From positions 3,844,001-3,908,000 of the forward strand of contig NZ_CP048836.1 of assembly GCF_010983895.1 (NCBI RefSeq): DNA of 64,000 nucleotides. Reading direction: 5' to 3'. This document shows, in pieces, positions 35,227 to 44,583 of the stretch (position 1 is the stretch's first letter; each line of letters opens with the position of its first letter). Under the pieces are notes generated by a model. That model was not told the DNA's origin. It searched no databases and saw only the letters and a list, made by a program, of their open reading frames with translations. This DNA comes from Nitrogeniibacter mangrovi (GTDB taxonomy: Bacteria > Pseudomonadota > Gammaproteobacteria > Burkholderiales > Rhodocyclaceae). The position numbers and the translations under genes were made by a program.

Positions 35227-35250
35227 GTCCGCCGCTGCCTGGCGGACTCA
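35224..35250. terminator. Bidirectional terminator-like hairpin between metF and the sensor kinase gene
   Basis: TGAGTCCGCC / GGCGGACTCA is a perfect 10-bp stem with a seven-base loop that includes the metF stop codon; the two flanking genes converge here. Only a short T-run follows on the plus strand (about 35260), so termination efficiency is uncertain. Confidence 0.6.
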
Positions 35251-38067
35251 GACGGTGCCTTTTCGCAACCAGCCCAGGAGCTTCTCGAACAGGGCCTCGG
35301 GCTCGAACGGCTTGGCGAGGAAGTCGTCCATCCCGGCTGCCCGGCAGCGCGCCCGATCGTCGGCGAAGGCATTGGCCGTCATCGCGATGATCGGCACCCG
35401 GGACCCATCGGCGCGCAGCCGGCGGGTCGCCTCGAGGCCGTCCATCCGCGGCATCTGGATGTCCATCAGGATCACGTCATAAGCCGTCTGCGCGGCCAAT
35501 TCGAGCGCCTGGACACCGTCCTCGACCGTATCCACCACCAGCCCGGCCTCCTCGACGATGGCCTGCGCGATTTCCCGGTTGAAGGGCTCGTCGTCGACCA
35601 CAAGGACGTGCCGGCCGGCAAAATCGTGCCGCAACCGGGCCTCGGCCGGGTCGGCGCATGGCGCGGCCTCGACGGGCGCCGCCGCGTCGCGGCGCAGGCG
35701 CGCGGTGAACCAGAAGGTGCTGCCCACCCCGACAGCACTGTCCGCGCCCGCATCGCCCCCCATCAGTTGCGCGATCTTGCGGGTGATCGCCAGCCCGAGG
35801 CCGGTGCCGCCGTGGGTCCGGGTCGAGGTGGCGTCGGCCTGCTCGAAGGGATTGAACAGGCGCGGCAACACCTCCGCGGACACGCCGATGCCGGTGTCCT
35901 CGACCTCGAACCGGATCAGGGCCTCGGTGTCGTCGGACGCGAGACACCGCACCCGCAGGGTGACGGTGCCGGTCTCGGTGAACTTGACCGCGTTGGCCGC
36001 ATAATTGAGCAGCGCCTGCTGCAGCCGGGTGGTATCGCCCACCAGGCCCGACGGCATCGGCCCGATGTCGGTGCACACGCGCAGGCGCTTGGCCTCCAGG
36101 CGATCGTGCAGCAGCGAGCGCACATTGGCGACGAGTGCGCCGAGATCCACCGGCTGTTCGTCGAGGACGAGCTTGTCGGCCTCGATCTTCGACAACTCGA
36201 GCACCGCGTTGATGAGGCCGAGCAGGTGATCGCTGGCAATCTTGAGCTTGCCCATCTGCGCTTCCTGCCGGGCGTTGAGACCACCGCGCCGGATCAGGTG
36301 GGCCATGCCGAGAATCCCGTTCAGGGGGGTGCGGATCTCGTGGCTCATGTTCGCCAGAAACGCGCTCTTGGCCCGGTTCGCCGCCTCCGCCGCCTCCTTG
36401 GCGGCCGCCAGTTGCCGGGTCCGCTCGGTCACCTGGTGCTCGAGATGCTCCTGATACTCGACGAGCGCCTGCTCGGCGCGCTTGCGCCGGATCAGGCCGG
36501 CGAGGATGTCGGCCACGGCGTGGACGAATTCCTCCAGCACCGGATCGCGGGCGAAGCCGGGCGGCAGGTAGAGTACGAGCACGCCGAGCACCGCATCGTT
36601 GGACTTGAGCGGCATGCTGTAGTGGCCATGATCGGCCATGCCGGGGAAGCGGATGTCATGGTGCGCGTCGACGCAGTCGGCGTACTGCAAGGTGCCGCTG
36701 GCGAAGGCCCGCCCGCACAGGCAGACACCCCGCGCCACCTGGGCGCAGGCCTCGCGGATGGGGGCATCCAGATTGTGCGCCGCGACCAGACGGAGCCCAT
36801 CGTCGTCCGGGTCCACCACGAAGATGCCCCCCTTGGGCAGCATCGACAGCCAGGACAACTGGAACAAACGCTCCAGGAAGGTGGCGAGCAGGGTGTCGAG
36901 CGGTCGCTGCGTCGTGCTCAACTCGAGCAACGCGCGCAGGGTCTTCTGCAGTTCGGCGTCGCGCCGGATACGCAGTTCCGTGGCCTGACGTTCGGTGATA
37001 TCCCGGGTCAGGCAGTAGGCGCGCGGCTCGCCGTCCACGACGGTGGGCAGGGTGCTCACCTCCACCGGACAGACGCTGCCATCCTTGCGCCGGTGCCGGG
37101 TCTCGAACTGCACCCGCTCACCGCGCGCGAATACCCGGTCCACGAACGGTTTCACCTCCTCGGGCGAATACTGGGCGTTCCACCGGGACACATGCATCCC
37201 CATCATTTCGTCGTGGGTGTAGCCGAGCATGTCGCAGAACAGATCGCTCACCTCGACGACGAAGCCCTGGCGATCGAGGATGCACATGCCGTCGCTGGTG
37301 TTGCGCAGCCAGGCGATGTTCTGTTCCGCCTCACGACGCATGGCGCGGGCGGAGGCGACGCGCTGCGCCGCCAGGCGCCGGGACATGATCACGCCCAGAC
37401 ACATCAGCGCCAGAGTCAGGCCGGTCAGCGTGGCGGTCACGAAATGCGTCGCACGGCGGGAGGCTTCACCCAGCGCACGTGAAAACGCATCCTCGAGGGG
37501 CGTGAACGTGGCATTGAGCGCCAACAGCTGGTGCACGAAGGTCCGTGCCTCCGCCTCGTCGAGTTCGCCCCCCGCGATACGGGCGTGCAGGCGCTCTCCG
37601 AGACGCACCAGGGCCTCGATTTTTGCATCGCCCTCGGTCCACGCGGCCAGCGGCTGCGCCATCAGGGGCGTACGCCCGAACAACCGGAACATCCGGATCA
37701 TGCCGGGCACGTCCGCCGGATCGCCGCCGGCGGCGAGGAAGCCGGCGCGCGCTTCCGCCAGGTCCGGCGGATCCGCGAGCAGGGCCCGGCGTGCCCGGGC
37801 GTCGCCCAGCGGCACCGCGATCGCCTCGAGGAAGCCCCGGTAGTCGGCTTCGTCCCCGGTCTCGACATAGCCCGTCAGATGGATGAGCGCCTGCTTCTGC
37901 CCCTTGGACCACTGGCTCTCCGCATTGACGAAGGCCCGCACCGCCGACATCAGATCCAGACTGAGCAGCATCGTGCCCAGCAGGATGGCCACGATCAGGA
38001 CGAACGGCCAGATCGTCTCCAGCAGGAGTCGATTGACCGAAGCGCGCTGTTCTGGCGTTGATTTCAT
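35248..38067 (-). CDS. Hybrid sensor histidine kinase (TM-PAS-GAF-HisKA-HATPase-REC)
   Basis: 939 residues. Two membrane helices (about 18-40 and 208-230) bracket a periplasmic sensor domain. They are followed by a PAS domain (about 250-375, with [23 protein letters not shown]), a GAF domain (about 400-545) containing Cys-rich GVCLCGRAF, a coiled segment, HisKA with the phospho-acceptor in [13 protein letters not shown], HATPase_c ([20 protein letters not shown]), and a C-terminal receiver with the acceptor Asp in [13 protein letters not shown]. No HPt domain or response-regulator gene is adjacent, so the phosphorelay partner is elsewhere. The start used is the Met directly before the first helix. 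Confidence 0.93.
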   Translation of the reverse strand: MKSTPEQRASVNRLLLETIWPFVLIVAILLGTMLLSLDLMSAVRAFVNAESQWSKGQKQALIHLTGYVETGDEADYRGFLEAIAVPLGDARARRALLADPPDLAEARAGFLAAGGDPADVPGMIRMFRLFGRTPLMAQPLAAWTEGDAKIEALVRLGERLHARIAGGELDEAEARTFVHQLLALNATFTPLEDAFSRALGEASRRATHFVTATLTGLTLALMCLGVIMSRRLAAQRVASARAMRREAEQNIAWLRNTSDGMCILDRQGFVVEVSDLFCDMLGYTHDEMMGMHVSRWNAQYSPEEVKPFVDRVFARGERVQFETRHRRKDGSVCPVEVSTLPTVVDGEPRAYCLTRDITERQATELRIRRDAELQKTLRALLELSTTQRPLDTLLATFLERLFQLSWLSMLPKGGIFVVDPDDDGLRLVAAHNLDAPIREACAQVARGVCLCGRAFASGTLQYADCVDAHHDIRFPGMADHGHYSMPLKSNDAVLGVLVLYLPPGFARDPVLEEFVHAVADILAGLIRRKRAEQALVEYQEHLEHQVTERTRQLAAAKEAAEAANRAKSAFLANMSHEIRTPLNGILGMAHLIRRGGLNARQEAQMGKLKIASDHLLGLINAVLELSKIEADKLVLDEQPVDLGALVANVRSLLHDRLEAKRLRVCTDIGPMPSGLVGDTTRLQQALLNYAANAVKFTETGTVTLRVRCLASDDTEALIRFEVEDTGIGVSAEVLPRLFNPFEQADATSTRTHGGTGLGLAITRKIAQLMGGDAGADSAVGVGSTFWFTARLRRDAAAPVEAAPCADPAEARLRHDFAGRHVLVVDDEPFNREIAQAIVEEAGLVVDTVEDGVQALELAAQTAYDVILMDIQMPRMDGLEATRRLRADGSRVPIIAMTANAFADDRARCRAAGMDDFLAKPFEPEALFEKLLGWLRKGTV

Positions 38068-38170
38068 GGCACAAACTGAAAGGACGACCCCGACACGATG
38101 CCGCATTCGCGCGATATGTCCTTTGACATAGGTCACGGGTCAGCCGAAGCCGGGCGCGCCCGGCTCGGGC

Positions 38171-39367
38171 TCACGCCGCCGCCAAGGCCTGGTCGACGTC
38201 GTCGAGCAGATCGTCCAGGTCTTCCAGCCCCGCGGAGAGGCGCACCAGGCCCTCGCTGATCATGTGTGCGCGGCGCTCCTCGGGTGTGTAGAAGGAGTGG
38301 GTCATGCTGGCCGGATGCTGGGCCAGGGTTTCCGCGTCGCCCAGGCTCACCGCCCGGGTGACGAGCCCGAGCGCGTTCATGAAGCGGCGCCCGGCCTCGA
38401 TGCCGCCGCGCAGCTCGAAGGCCAGCATGCCGCCGGGCAGCTTCATCTGCCGCCGCGCCAGATCACGCTGGGGGCAATCCGCCAGCCCCGGGTAATGCAC
38501 CACCGCCACCTTGTCATGCGCGGCGAGCCGCTCGGCGATGCCCTGGGCGTTCTCCGAGTGCCGGTGCATGCGCAGGGCCAGGGTCTTGAGGCCTCGCAGG
38601 ACGAGGAAGGCGTCCTGCGCCGACATCACGGCGCCGGTCATGTCCTTGAGGCCGGCGAAGCGCACCTCGTCGAGCGCCGCCTTGGGGCCGACCACGGCCC
38701 CGGCGACCAGATCGCCATGGCCGCCCAGGTACTTGGTGGCCGAATGCACCACGAAGTCCGCGCCCAGCTCGAGCGGGCGCTGCAGATAGGGGGTGCAGTA
38801 GGTGTTGTCCGCCACCACCCGGGCATCGTGCCGGCGCGCCACCGCGGCAATGGCGGCGATGTCCACCAGGCGCATGTTGGGGTTGGCCGGGGTCTCGAAA
38901 TACACCACCCGGGTGCGTGGGCCGATGGCCTGCGCCAGCTGCGCCGGGTCGGTCATGTCCACATGGGTCACGCGCACGCCGAAGCGGGCCAGGCCGTGAT
39001 TGAGGAAGCCGAAGGTGCAGCCGTAGAGCGTCTTGTCGGCGATGATCTCGTCGCCCGGCTGCAGCAGGGTCCACAGCAGCGAAGTGATCGCCCCCATGCC
39101 GGACGCGGTGACCAGCGCCGCCTCACCGCCTTCGAGGCTGGCGATGCGCTGTTCGAGCAGGTCGGTGGTCGGGTTGCCGACCCGCGAATACACGTAGCCG
39201 GCCTGCTCGCCGGCGAAGCGCGCCGCGCCGTCCTCCACCGTCGGGAAGGTGTAGGTGGCGCTCAGATACACCGGCGGGTTCAGGGCACCGGGGCCGGCGT
39301 AGGGGTCGTAGGCATGATGGATGGCCCGGGTGGAAAACCCCCGCGGGCGAGACACTGGGTCGGACAC
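38171..39367 (-). CDS. mdeA: Methionine gamma-lyase (trans-sulfuration PLP enzyme)
   Basis: 398 residues from a GTG at 39367 preceded by GGAGG; this equals the usual length of methionine gamma-lyase. Cys/Met metabolism PLP family motifs are present: SATYTFPTVEDG, YSRVGNPTTDLLEQ, ASGMGAITSLLWTLLQPGD, VADNTYCTPYLQ, and the PLP-lysine motif HSATKYLGGHGD. The Cys in ADNTYCTPYLQ sits where methionine gamma-lyases carry their characteristic active-site Cys. Predicted reaction: methionine to methanethiol, ammonia and 2-oxobutyrate. Cystathionine gamma-lyase is the alternative. Divergent from an Lrp/AsnC regulator, as with mdeR/mdeA in pseudomonads. Confidence 0.88.
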   Translation of the reverse strand: MSDPVSRPRGFSTRAIHHAYDPYAGPGALNPPVYLSATYTFPTVEDGAARFAGEQAGYVYSRVGNPTTDLLEQRIASLEGGEAALVTASGMGAITSLLWTLLQPGDEIIADKTLYGCTFGFLNHGLARFGVRVTHVDMTDPAQLAQAIGPRTRVVYFETPANPNMRLVDIAAIAAVARRHDARVVADNTYCTPYLQRPLELGADFVVHSATKYLGGHGDLVAGAVVGPKAALDEVRFAGLKDMTGAVMSAQDAFLVLRGLKTLALRMHRHSENAQGIAERLAAHDKVAVVHYPGLADCPQRDLARRQMKLPGGMLAFELRGGIEAGRRFMNALGLVTRAVSLGDAETLAQHPASMTHSFYTPEERRAHMISEGLVRLSAGLEDLDDLLDDVDQALAAA

Positions 39368-39505
39368 GACAGAAAACCTCCTCGATCTCCGTTCGGCGAA
39401 ATGTGAAAACAACCATCCACCATTCGGATAAACTTGCAAAGACCCAGTCTCACACGCCAACAATCGACGGGTAAACAAAACAATTTACGGATTGGATCTG
39501 AACAA

Positions 39506-39988
39506 ATGGCCCTCGACCGAATCGACGTCGCGCTTCTGGCCCTCCTGCAGAACGATGCGCGGCGTGCCAACAAGCAGCTGGCGGCCGACGTCGGCCTCGC
39601 CCCCTCGAGCGTGCACGAGCGGCTCAAGCGGCTGTGGGCCATGGGGGTGCTCACCGGCATCCACGCCGAGGTCGATCCGGCGGCCATGGGTATCGGCCTC
39701 GAAGCCCTGCTGATGATCGAGCTGGCCAAGCACGAACGCGCGCTGGTGGACCGCTTCCTCGACGAGATCGTGGAGATTCCCGAGGTGCGCACCGCCCAGC
39801 TGATCACCGGGCGCTACGACCTGATCGTGCACGTGGTGGCGCGCGACACCCGGCACCTGAAGGATCTGGCGCTCGACCGCTTCACCAGTCACCCGGGGGT
39901 CACCCGGATCGAGACCTCGATCATCTACGAGACCCGCGCCCGGCACGAGCTGCCGATGCTGGCCCGCGACGCCGACGCCACCGCCTGA
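39506..39988 (+). CDS. Lrp/AsnC-family transcriptional regulator (MdeR-like)
   Basis: 160 residues. An N-terminal HTH (DRIDVALLALLQNDARRANKQLAADVGLAPSSVHERLKRL, split here by the family's two helices) is followed by an AsnC/RAM effector domain (about 65-145, VRTAQLITGRYDLIVHVVARD). Divergent from the methionine gamma-lyase gene across a 138-base region with AT-rich stretches around 39425-39500; probably activates it in response to methionine or a related amino acid (inference from known mdeR/mdeA pairs). Confidence 0.92.
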   Translation: MALDRIDVALLALLQNDARRANKQLAADVGLAPSSVHERLKRLWAMGVLTGIHAEVDPAAMGIGLEALLMIELAKHERALVDRFLDEIVEIPEVRTAQLITGRYDLIVHVVARDTRHLKDLALDRFTSHPGVTRIETSIIYETRARHELPMLARDADATA

Positions 39989-40103
39989 CACGGCGGCCTT
40001 CGCATCCGGCCGGAAGCTGCACTACCCTCCAAGGAGGTGACCGCCATTCTGCGCTCACCGAACCACGCGGCCGCCGGCGGCGTGACCCGGACGGAGATCG
40101 CCC

Positions 40104-40478
40104 ATGGACCTCGACACCCTCAGGGCGCAGGCCACCGCGCACCTGATCCTGCACACCCCCGCGCTCGAGCGCGGTGCGGCACAACTGGTGGACGAATGCC
40201 TGGCCAGCGCCCGCAAGGCCTTCCACACCGATTTCATCCGCCAGCTCGGCCCCCAGGCCTGGGCCGAGATCACCCTCATCTACTTCAAGCACTTCGTCGA
40301 CACCGGCGTGGACGTCCCGGTGGGCGACATGTTCGCCGCCGTCATCCGCGACTCGATCCACATCCGCCGCATGGACATGCTCACGCTCGCACTGGCCCAG
40401 CACAAGCAGGCGGCCGCGGCGCAGGCGCACAAGCCCACGCTGAGCGTCGTCAAGGATGACCAGGTCGCTGGACCTTGA
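40104..40478 (+). CDS. Uncharacterised small protein
   Basis: 124 residues, no signal peptide or membrane helix, predicted mostly helical. Not recognised. Visible features: Leu/Ala-rich helices, FHTDFIRQLGPQAWAEITLIYFKHFVDTGVDVPVGDMF in the middle (given only to mark the most structured, likely conserved part), and a basic C-terminus. GGAG lies 9 bases before the ATG. Coding status is supported by the codon pattern and ribosome-binding site; function unknown. 39989-40103 upstream contains no other gene. Confidence 0.7.
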   Translation: MDLDTLRAQATAHLILHTPALERGAAQLVDECLASARKAFHTDFIRQLGPQAWAEITLIYFKHFVDTGVDVPVGDMFAAVIRDSIHIRRMDMLTLALAQHKQAAAAQAHKPTLSVVKDDQVAGP

Positions 40479-40519
40479 GGTCGGCGGTACGGCCGATGTA
40501 AACATTCGCGCCCCGGGAC

Positions 40520-40537
40520 GGTCTGAGTGAACAGACC
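40520..40537 (+). promoter_or_regulatory. Hairpin over the alternative GTG start of msrP
   Basis: GGTCTG-AGTGAA-CAGACC is a perfect 6-bp hairpin; the GTG at 40527, in frame with msrP, lies in its loop. It argues for initiation at the ATG at 40554 and could act as a leader structure. Confidence 0.35.
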
Positions 40538-40553
40538 CTCCCGAGACCCGCGC

Positions 40554-41501
40554 ATGCTGATTCGCCACCGACCCGACATTCTTCCCTCCGAGATCACCCC
40601 GCGCGCGCGGTTCGAGTCCAGGCGCCGCTTCCTCGCCCAGGGCGCCACCCTGGCCGCCGGGGCGAGCCTCGGCCTGCGCGCCCGCGCCGCCAACGCACCC
40701 GACACCACGCCCCTGGCACCGCTCGAACCGAGCCCCTGGTCCACGCAGGAGGCCCTGACACCGCTGTCCAAGGTGCTCAGCTACAACAACTTCTACGAGT
40801 TCGGCTCCTCCAAGGGCGACCCGTCGCTGTACGCGTTCCGGCTGCCCATCCGGCCGTGGACGATCACCCTCGACGGGCTGGTGCACAAGCCGAAGACGCT
40901 GGACATCGACCAGCTCCTCAAGCTCGCCCCGCTCGAAGAGCGCATCTACCGGCTGCGCTGCGTGGAGGCCTGGTCCATGGTCGTCCCCTGGGTGGGTTAC
41001 TCGCTGTCCGCCCTGCTCAAACAGGTGGAGCCGCTCGGCTCGGCCCGCTATGTGCGCTTCGAGAGCTACTACGATCCGGAGGTCATCCACCCGCACTTCT
41101 TCGGGTTTCTCAAGTTTCCCTACATCGAGGGGCTGCGCCTGGACGAGGCCATGCATCCGCTCGCGCTGCTCGGCCTTGGCCTCTACGGCGAAACCCTGCC
41201 GCGCCAGAACGGGGCGCCGGTGCGGGTGGTGGTGCCGTGGAAGTACGGCTTCAAGAGCGCCAAGTCCATCGTCCGCATCAGCTTCGTCGAGGATCAGCCG
41301 CTCACCAGCTGGCCCCGGGCCGAGCACAACGACTACGGCTTCTACGCCAACGTCAATCCCCACGTGGACCATCCGCACTGGAGTCAGGCGAAGGAGCGGC
41401 GCATCGGCGAGTTCTTCAAGCGCGACACGCTGATGTTCAACGGCTACGGGGACGCGGTCGCGTCGCTGTACGCAGGCATGGATCTGCGGCGCGCTTTCTG
41501 A
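40554..41501 (+). CDS. msrP: Protein-methionine-sulfoxide reductase catalytic subunit MsrP (YedY-like molybdoenzyme)
   Basis: 315 residues. The Tat signal carries SRRRFLAQG with a hydrophobic stretch ending near AANA. The mature protein aligns with E. coli YedY: SYNNFYEFGSSKGDP, LEERIYRLRCVEAWSMVVPWVG (the Cys ligates molybdopterin-Mo), GAPVRVVVPWKYGFKSAKSIV, YGFYANVNPHVDHP, LFNGY-like MFNGYGD near the end. It repairs oxidised methionines in periplasmic proteins using electrons from the membrane haem protein MsrQ. No msrQ follows; the next gene, 168 bases on, is unrelated. Confidence 0.95.
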   Translation: MLIRHRPDILPSEITPRARFESRRRFLAQGATLAAGASLGLRARAANAPDTTPLAPLEPSPWSTQEALTPLSKVLSYNNFYEFGSSKGDPSLYAFRLPIRPWTITLDGLVHKPKTLDIDQLLKLAPLEERIYRLRCVEAWSMVVPWVGYSLSALLKQVEPLGSARYVRFESYYDPEVIHPHFFGFLKFPYIEGLRLDEAMHPLALLGLGLYGETLPRQNGAPVRVVVPWKYGFKSAKSIVRISFVEDQPLTSWPRAEHNDYGFYANVNPHVDHPHWSQAKERRIGEFFKRDTLMFNGYGDAVASLYAGMDLRRAF

Positions 41502-41669
41502 ACGACCGTTCGTCAGGCGCCCGCCCCCGATTTTTGACAATGGACACGACTGACCTATAGTGAAATCGTGGCGATGTTGCACCGCAGCATCGCTCCACGG
41601 GAGGCGGCACACAGAAAGGCCGTCAAGGGACCGGAGTCGCACTCGTGTCACCTCAACCGGGAGAACGCC

Positions 41670-42134
41670 ATGGATACCCAACTGGTCGCCTATCTCATGC
41701 ATGCCGCCGTGAAGATCACGGGGCTGCCGGACATTCCCGACGACGCGCTGCCGCAGTTCGTCGCCCTGCCGGCCCAGCAGCTGCAGGCCGAGGCCTGCGA
41801 GGAACGCATGCCCAGCTGTCGCGGCATCGTCGCCCTGTTCGACATGGAGCGCAATCGCGTCCTCTATCGCGACGATCTCGACCTGGACAACCCCTCCGAC
41901 AACTCCTTCATCGTCCACGAGCTGGTGCATGTGCTGCAGTATCACCAGGCCGGCAACGCCATCTACGCCGACTGCCCGGCGCTGATCCGCACCGAGCGCG
42001 CGGCCTACGCGGCGCAGAACACCTATCTGAGCCACCAGGGCCAGCTGCTGCGCGTCGGACGCATCATGCGGTTCGCCCGCTGTGCGCCGGAGCCCACCGC
42101 GGCGGCGGCGGCGCATGCGCCCGAGCCGCATTGA
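41670..42134 (+). CDS. Uncharacterised protein with HExxH motif (possible zinc metallopeptidase-like, DUF6647-type)
   Basis: 154 residues. The central FIVHELVHVLQYHQAG holds a zincin-like HExxH (HELVH), and the preceding RVLYRDDLDLDNPSDNSFI resembles the strand before the active helix of small metallopeptidase-like proteins. No signal peptide is visible with this start (GGGAGA 6 bases upstream); an earlier in-frame start adds unlikely sequence. The substrate is unknown, and the third metal ligand cannot be assigned by eye. It is followed within 8 bases by a TfoX-like gene, so the two may be co-transcribed. Confidence 0.75.
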   Translation: MDTQLVAYLMHAAVKITGLPDIPDDALPQFVALPAQQLQAEACEERMPSCRGIVALFDMERNRVLYRDDLDLDNPSDNSFIVHELVHVLQYHQAGNAIYADCPALIRTERAAYAAQNTYLSHQGQLLRVGRIMRFARCAPEPTAAAAAHAPEPH

Positions 42135-42142
42135 CGGCGCCG

Positions 42143-42505
42143 ATGAGCACCCGGCCGCCGCAGATCGTCGATCACGCGCTGGAACTGTTCGCACCGCTCG
42201 GCGCGCTGCGGGTGAAGCGCATGTTCGGCGGCTGGGGGTTTTACGCGGACGGCCTGTTCTTCGCCCTCGTCGCCCGCGACACCCTCTACCTGAAAGCGGA
42301 CGCGCAAAGCAAAGCCGGCTTCATCGAAGCCGGCTGTACCGCATTCATCTACGAGCGGGAGGGCAAACCCGTTGCGCTGGGCTACTGGAGTGCGCCCGAG
42401 GCCGCACTCGACAGCCCCACCGCGATGGCGCCCTGGGCACGCATGGCGATCGACTGCGCCTTGCGCCATCGCACACCGCGGCGGCCACCGGCGCGCCGCG
42501 GGTGA
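42143..42505 (+). CDS. TfoX/Sxy N-terminal-domain protein
   Basis: 120 residues matching only the N-terminal TfoX domain: LFAPLGALRVKRMFGGWGFYADGLFFALVARDTLYLKAD (the RMFGG-GFY motif is diagnostic) and a C-terminal YWSAPEAALDSP. Full-length Sxy/TfoX also has a helix-hairpin-helix C-domain, absent here, so this is the short form of unknown function and not a proven competence regulator. It starts 8 bases after the preceding stop and converges on the cytochrome gene. Confidence 0.88.
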   Translation: MSTRPPQIVDHALELFAPLGALRVKRMFGGWGFYADGLFFALVARDTLYLKADAQSKAGFIEAGCTAFIYEREGKPVALGYWSAPEAALDSPTAMAPWARMAIDCALRHRTPRRPPARRG

Positions 42506-42512
42506 ATCGGGC

Positions 42513-43001
42513 TTATTGCTCTTCGAGCGTGCGCGCGTCGATGTAGGCCTTGATCGCCCACACCGCTTCCTGGGTGAACACGCTTTCGTAGCCCGGCATG
42601 GTCACCCGGCCTTCGCTGTTCTTCTTGCCGTTGAGGACGACGTCCTTGAAGTACTCGTCGGTGTCCTTCAGACAGGAGGCCTTGCTGTCGCCGGCCATGC
42701 CCAGGCAGTCGGTATCCAGCGCCAGCAGGTCCGGCGCCATGCCGCCGGAGACGGCGTTGAGGCCGTGACAGGCGGCGCAGTTGTGCTTGTAGCCCTCGGC
42801 GCCGATCTCGACCGCCTTGGCATTGCCGCGATACGGGTCGGCGTCGAGCCAGGTGTCGCCGAGCGCCTTGAGACCGGTGGTGTCCACCGGATGGGGCGTG
42901 ACGTCGCCGTGCGCCATGGCGCCGGCGGCAAACAGGCCCAGCGCGAGGCTGACGGCGAAGGTGCGCAGACGAAGGCCATGTCCGATCATTGGAAGATGCA
43001 T
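42513..43001 (-). CDS. pedF: Cytochrome c-550 PedF-like (alcohol dehydrogenase electron carrier)
   Basis: 162 residues with a signal peptide ending AAGAMA. The mature N-terminus HGDVTPHPVDTTGLKALG is characteristic of PedF, followed by one haem site CAACH, and MPGYESVFT supplies the likely axial Met. Family members accept electrons from PQQ-dependent alcohol dehydrogenases in the periplasm. No dehydrogenase is encoded in the window. AGGAG lies 9 bases before the chosen ATG. The upstream in-frame extension is non-coding in character. Confidence 0.9.
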   Translation of the reverse strand: MHLPMIGHGLRLRTFAVSLALGLFAAGAMAHGDVTPHPVDTTGLKALGDTWLDADPYRGNAKAVEIGAEGYKHNCAACHGLNAVSGGMAPDLLALDTDCLGMAGDSKASCLKDTDEYFKDVVLNGKKNSEGRVTMPGYESVFTQEAVWAIKAYIDARTLEEQ

Positions 43002-43137
43002 GGGGAGGGTCTCCTGAAACTGGGGTATCGCGGACGATCGGCGGCGCGGCTCGCGGATCGTCGCTGTCGGGAAGAAATCGCCACGCAAGGCGGGCCAGTG
43101 TAGCAGGCCCGCCCGAATGCTGCTCTGCAGCGCCGGC

Positions 43138-43434
43138 TCAGGACATGCCGTGGCGCTTGAGCCATGCGGTGAAATCGGCGCCGGCGGCACCGCCCTGCAA
43201 TCGTTCCACGTTGAGCAGCAGGTTCTCGACCATGGTGTGCGCCGCGATGGCCGTCATGATCTCGAGCCGGGCCTCGACGTCGAGCCCATGCGCCGAGAGC
43301 GCGGCGTTCACTTCGCAGAAATGGTTGGCCATCAGCTGCCGTGCGTCCTGTTCGTCGATCGACAGCAGGCCGAAATCGAGCGGATCTTCGCGCTCGATGT
43401 CTTCCATGAGGGTTTCAACGCTCTGTGGGGTCAT
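43138..43434 (-). CDS. Uncharacterised small protein
   Basis: 98 residues, acidic and helical, no membrane segment. Not recognised. The most distinctive part is REDPLDFGLLSIDEQDARQLMANHF, ending with FTAWLKRHGMS. AAGGAG lies 7 bases before the ATG at 43434, supporting this start over an upstream Arg/Ser-rich extension. It lies between the PedF-like gene and the DMT exporter on the same strand with its own upstream gap, so it may be independent. No function can be proposed. Confidence 0.78.
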   Translation of the reverse strand: MTPQSVETLMEDIEREDPLDFGLLSIDEQDARQLMANHFCEVNAALSAHGLDVEARLEIMTAIAAHTMVENLLLNVERLQGGAAGADFTAWLKRHGMS

Positions 43435-43564
43435 GAGGCGGCTCCTTGGTCGGTGGCTCCGAACCCCCGGTCTTGACGCAACATCCGCCGTCGCCGACCG
43501 GTGGCTTGAACCATTGGACCACGCCAAACCGGAAAGATCCCGCCCGCGCGCCGGGCGGCCACGC

Positions 43565-44506
43565 TCAGCGCTTGGCGCGCGCCATCACCGTGACCCCGCC
43601 GATCACCAGCGCCGCGCCGGCCAGCTGCGCCAGCCCGAGCGGCTCGTTCAGCAGCACCGCCCCCGCCGCGAGCGTGATGATGGGCCCGAAGCTGCCGACC
43701 AGGGCCACCGGGCCGGCGCCGATGCGGCGGATCGCCTCGGCCAGGCACCACACCGGCAGCACCAGACACAGGATGCCCATGGCCAGCGCATACAGGTGCA
43801 CCACCAGCGGCTGGTCCAGATGCCCGATCGGACGCAACACGAAGAACTGGCCGATGGCGAGCACGCCGGCGACGATGGAGCCGCCCGCCGACACCCGCGA
43901 GGTCCCGAGCCGCCCCACCACCTGCCCGTTGCCCATCAGGTACAGCGCGTAGGACACCGCCGAACCGAACACCAGCAGGCTGCCGAGCATCACCGCGCCG
44001 CTGTCGCTCACCGCCTTGAAGTCGTGCACCACCGCCACGCTCACGCCGGTGTAGCACAGCACCAGCGCCACGCCGGTGCGCCGGGTGATCGGCTTGCCGA
44101 GGAAGAGCGCGGAGAGCACCACCACGATGGTCGGGTAGATGAACAGGATCACCCGCTCGAGCCCGGCGCTGATGTGATCCAGGCCGAGGAAATCGAGATA
44201 GCTGGCCAGGTAGTAGCCGAACACCCCCAGCGCCGCCAGTTGCAGGTAATCGCGCCGGCTCAGCGGCGCCTTGCCGTTAGCCGCGGTCGCCCGGGCGCGC
44301 CAGCCCATGACCGCGAACACCGGCAGGCTGTAGGCCATGCGCAGGGCCAGCAGGGTCTCGGCATCGACGCCGTAGCGATACGACAGCTTGACGAAGATGG
44401 CCTTGAAGGAAAAGCCCACCGCGGCGAGCAGGGCGAACACCAGCCCCGCCACCGAGGGGGCGGCGGGATGGTCGAGGGCGGGGGCGGCGATACCGGACTG
44501 GGACAT
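43565..44506 (-). CDS. EamA/DMT-family transporter
   Basis: 313 residues with ten hydrophobic helices in two EamA repeats; the family segments SYRYGVDAETLLALRMAYSLPVF and LVGSFGPIITLAAGAVLLNEPLGLAQLAGAALVIGG end each half. Predicted inner-membrane exporter of small metabolites (amino acids, purines or sugars); the substrate is unknown. Divergent from a LysR regulator starting 78 bases away, which probably controls it. The Met at 44506 precedes the first helix; a longer start is possible. Confidence 0.9.
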   Translation of the reverse strand: MSQSGIAAPALDHPAAPSVAGLVFALLAAVGFSFKAIFVKLSYRYGVDAETLLALRMAYSLPVFAVMGWRARATAANGKAPLSRRDYLQLAALGVFGYYLASYLDFLGLDHISAGLERVILFIYPTIVVVLSALFLGKPITRRTGVALVLCYTGVSVAVVHDFKAVSDSGAVMLGSLLVFGSAVSYALYLMGNGQVVGRLGTSRVSAGGSIVAGVLAIGQFFVLRPIGHLDQPLVVHLYALAMGILCLVLPVWCLAEAIRRIGAGPVALVGSFGPIITLAAGAVLLNEPLGLAQLAGAALVIGGVTVMARAKR

Positions 44507-44583
44507 GGGCGCATTAAGCCATCGGGGACGCGCCCGCACAATTGCTATGATGCGAGCACAGTGTTCGTTAATTTCGAAAGCTC

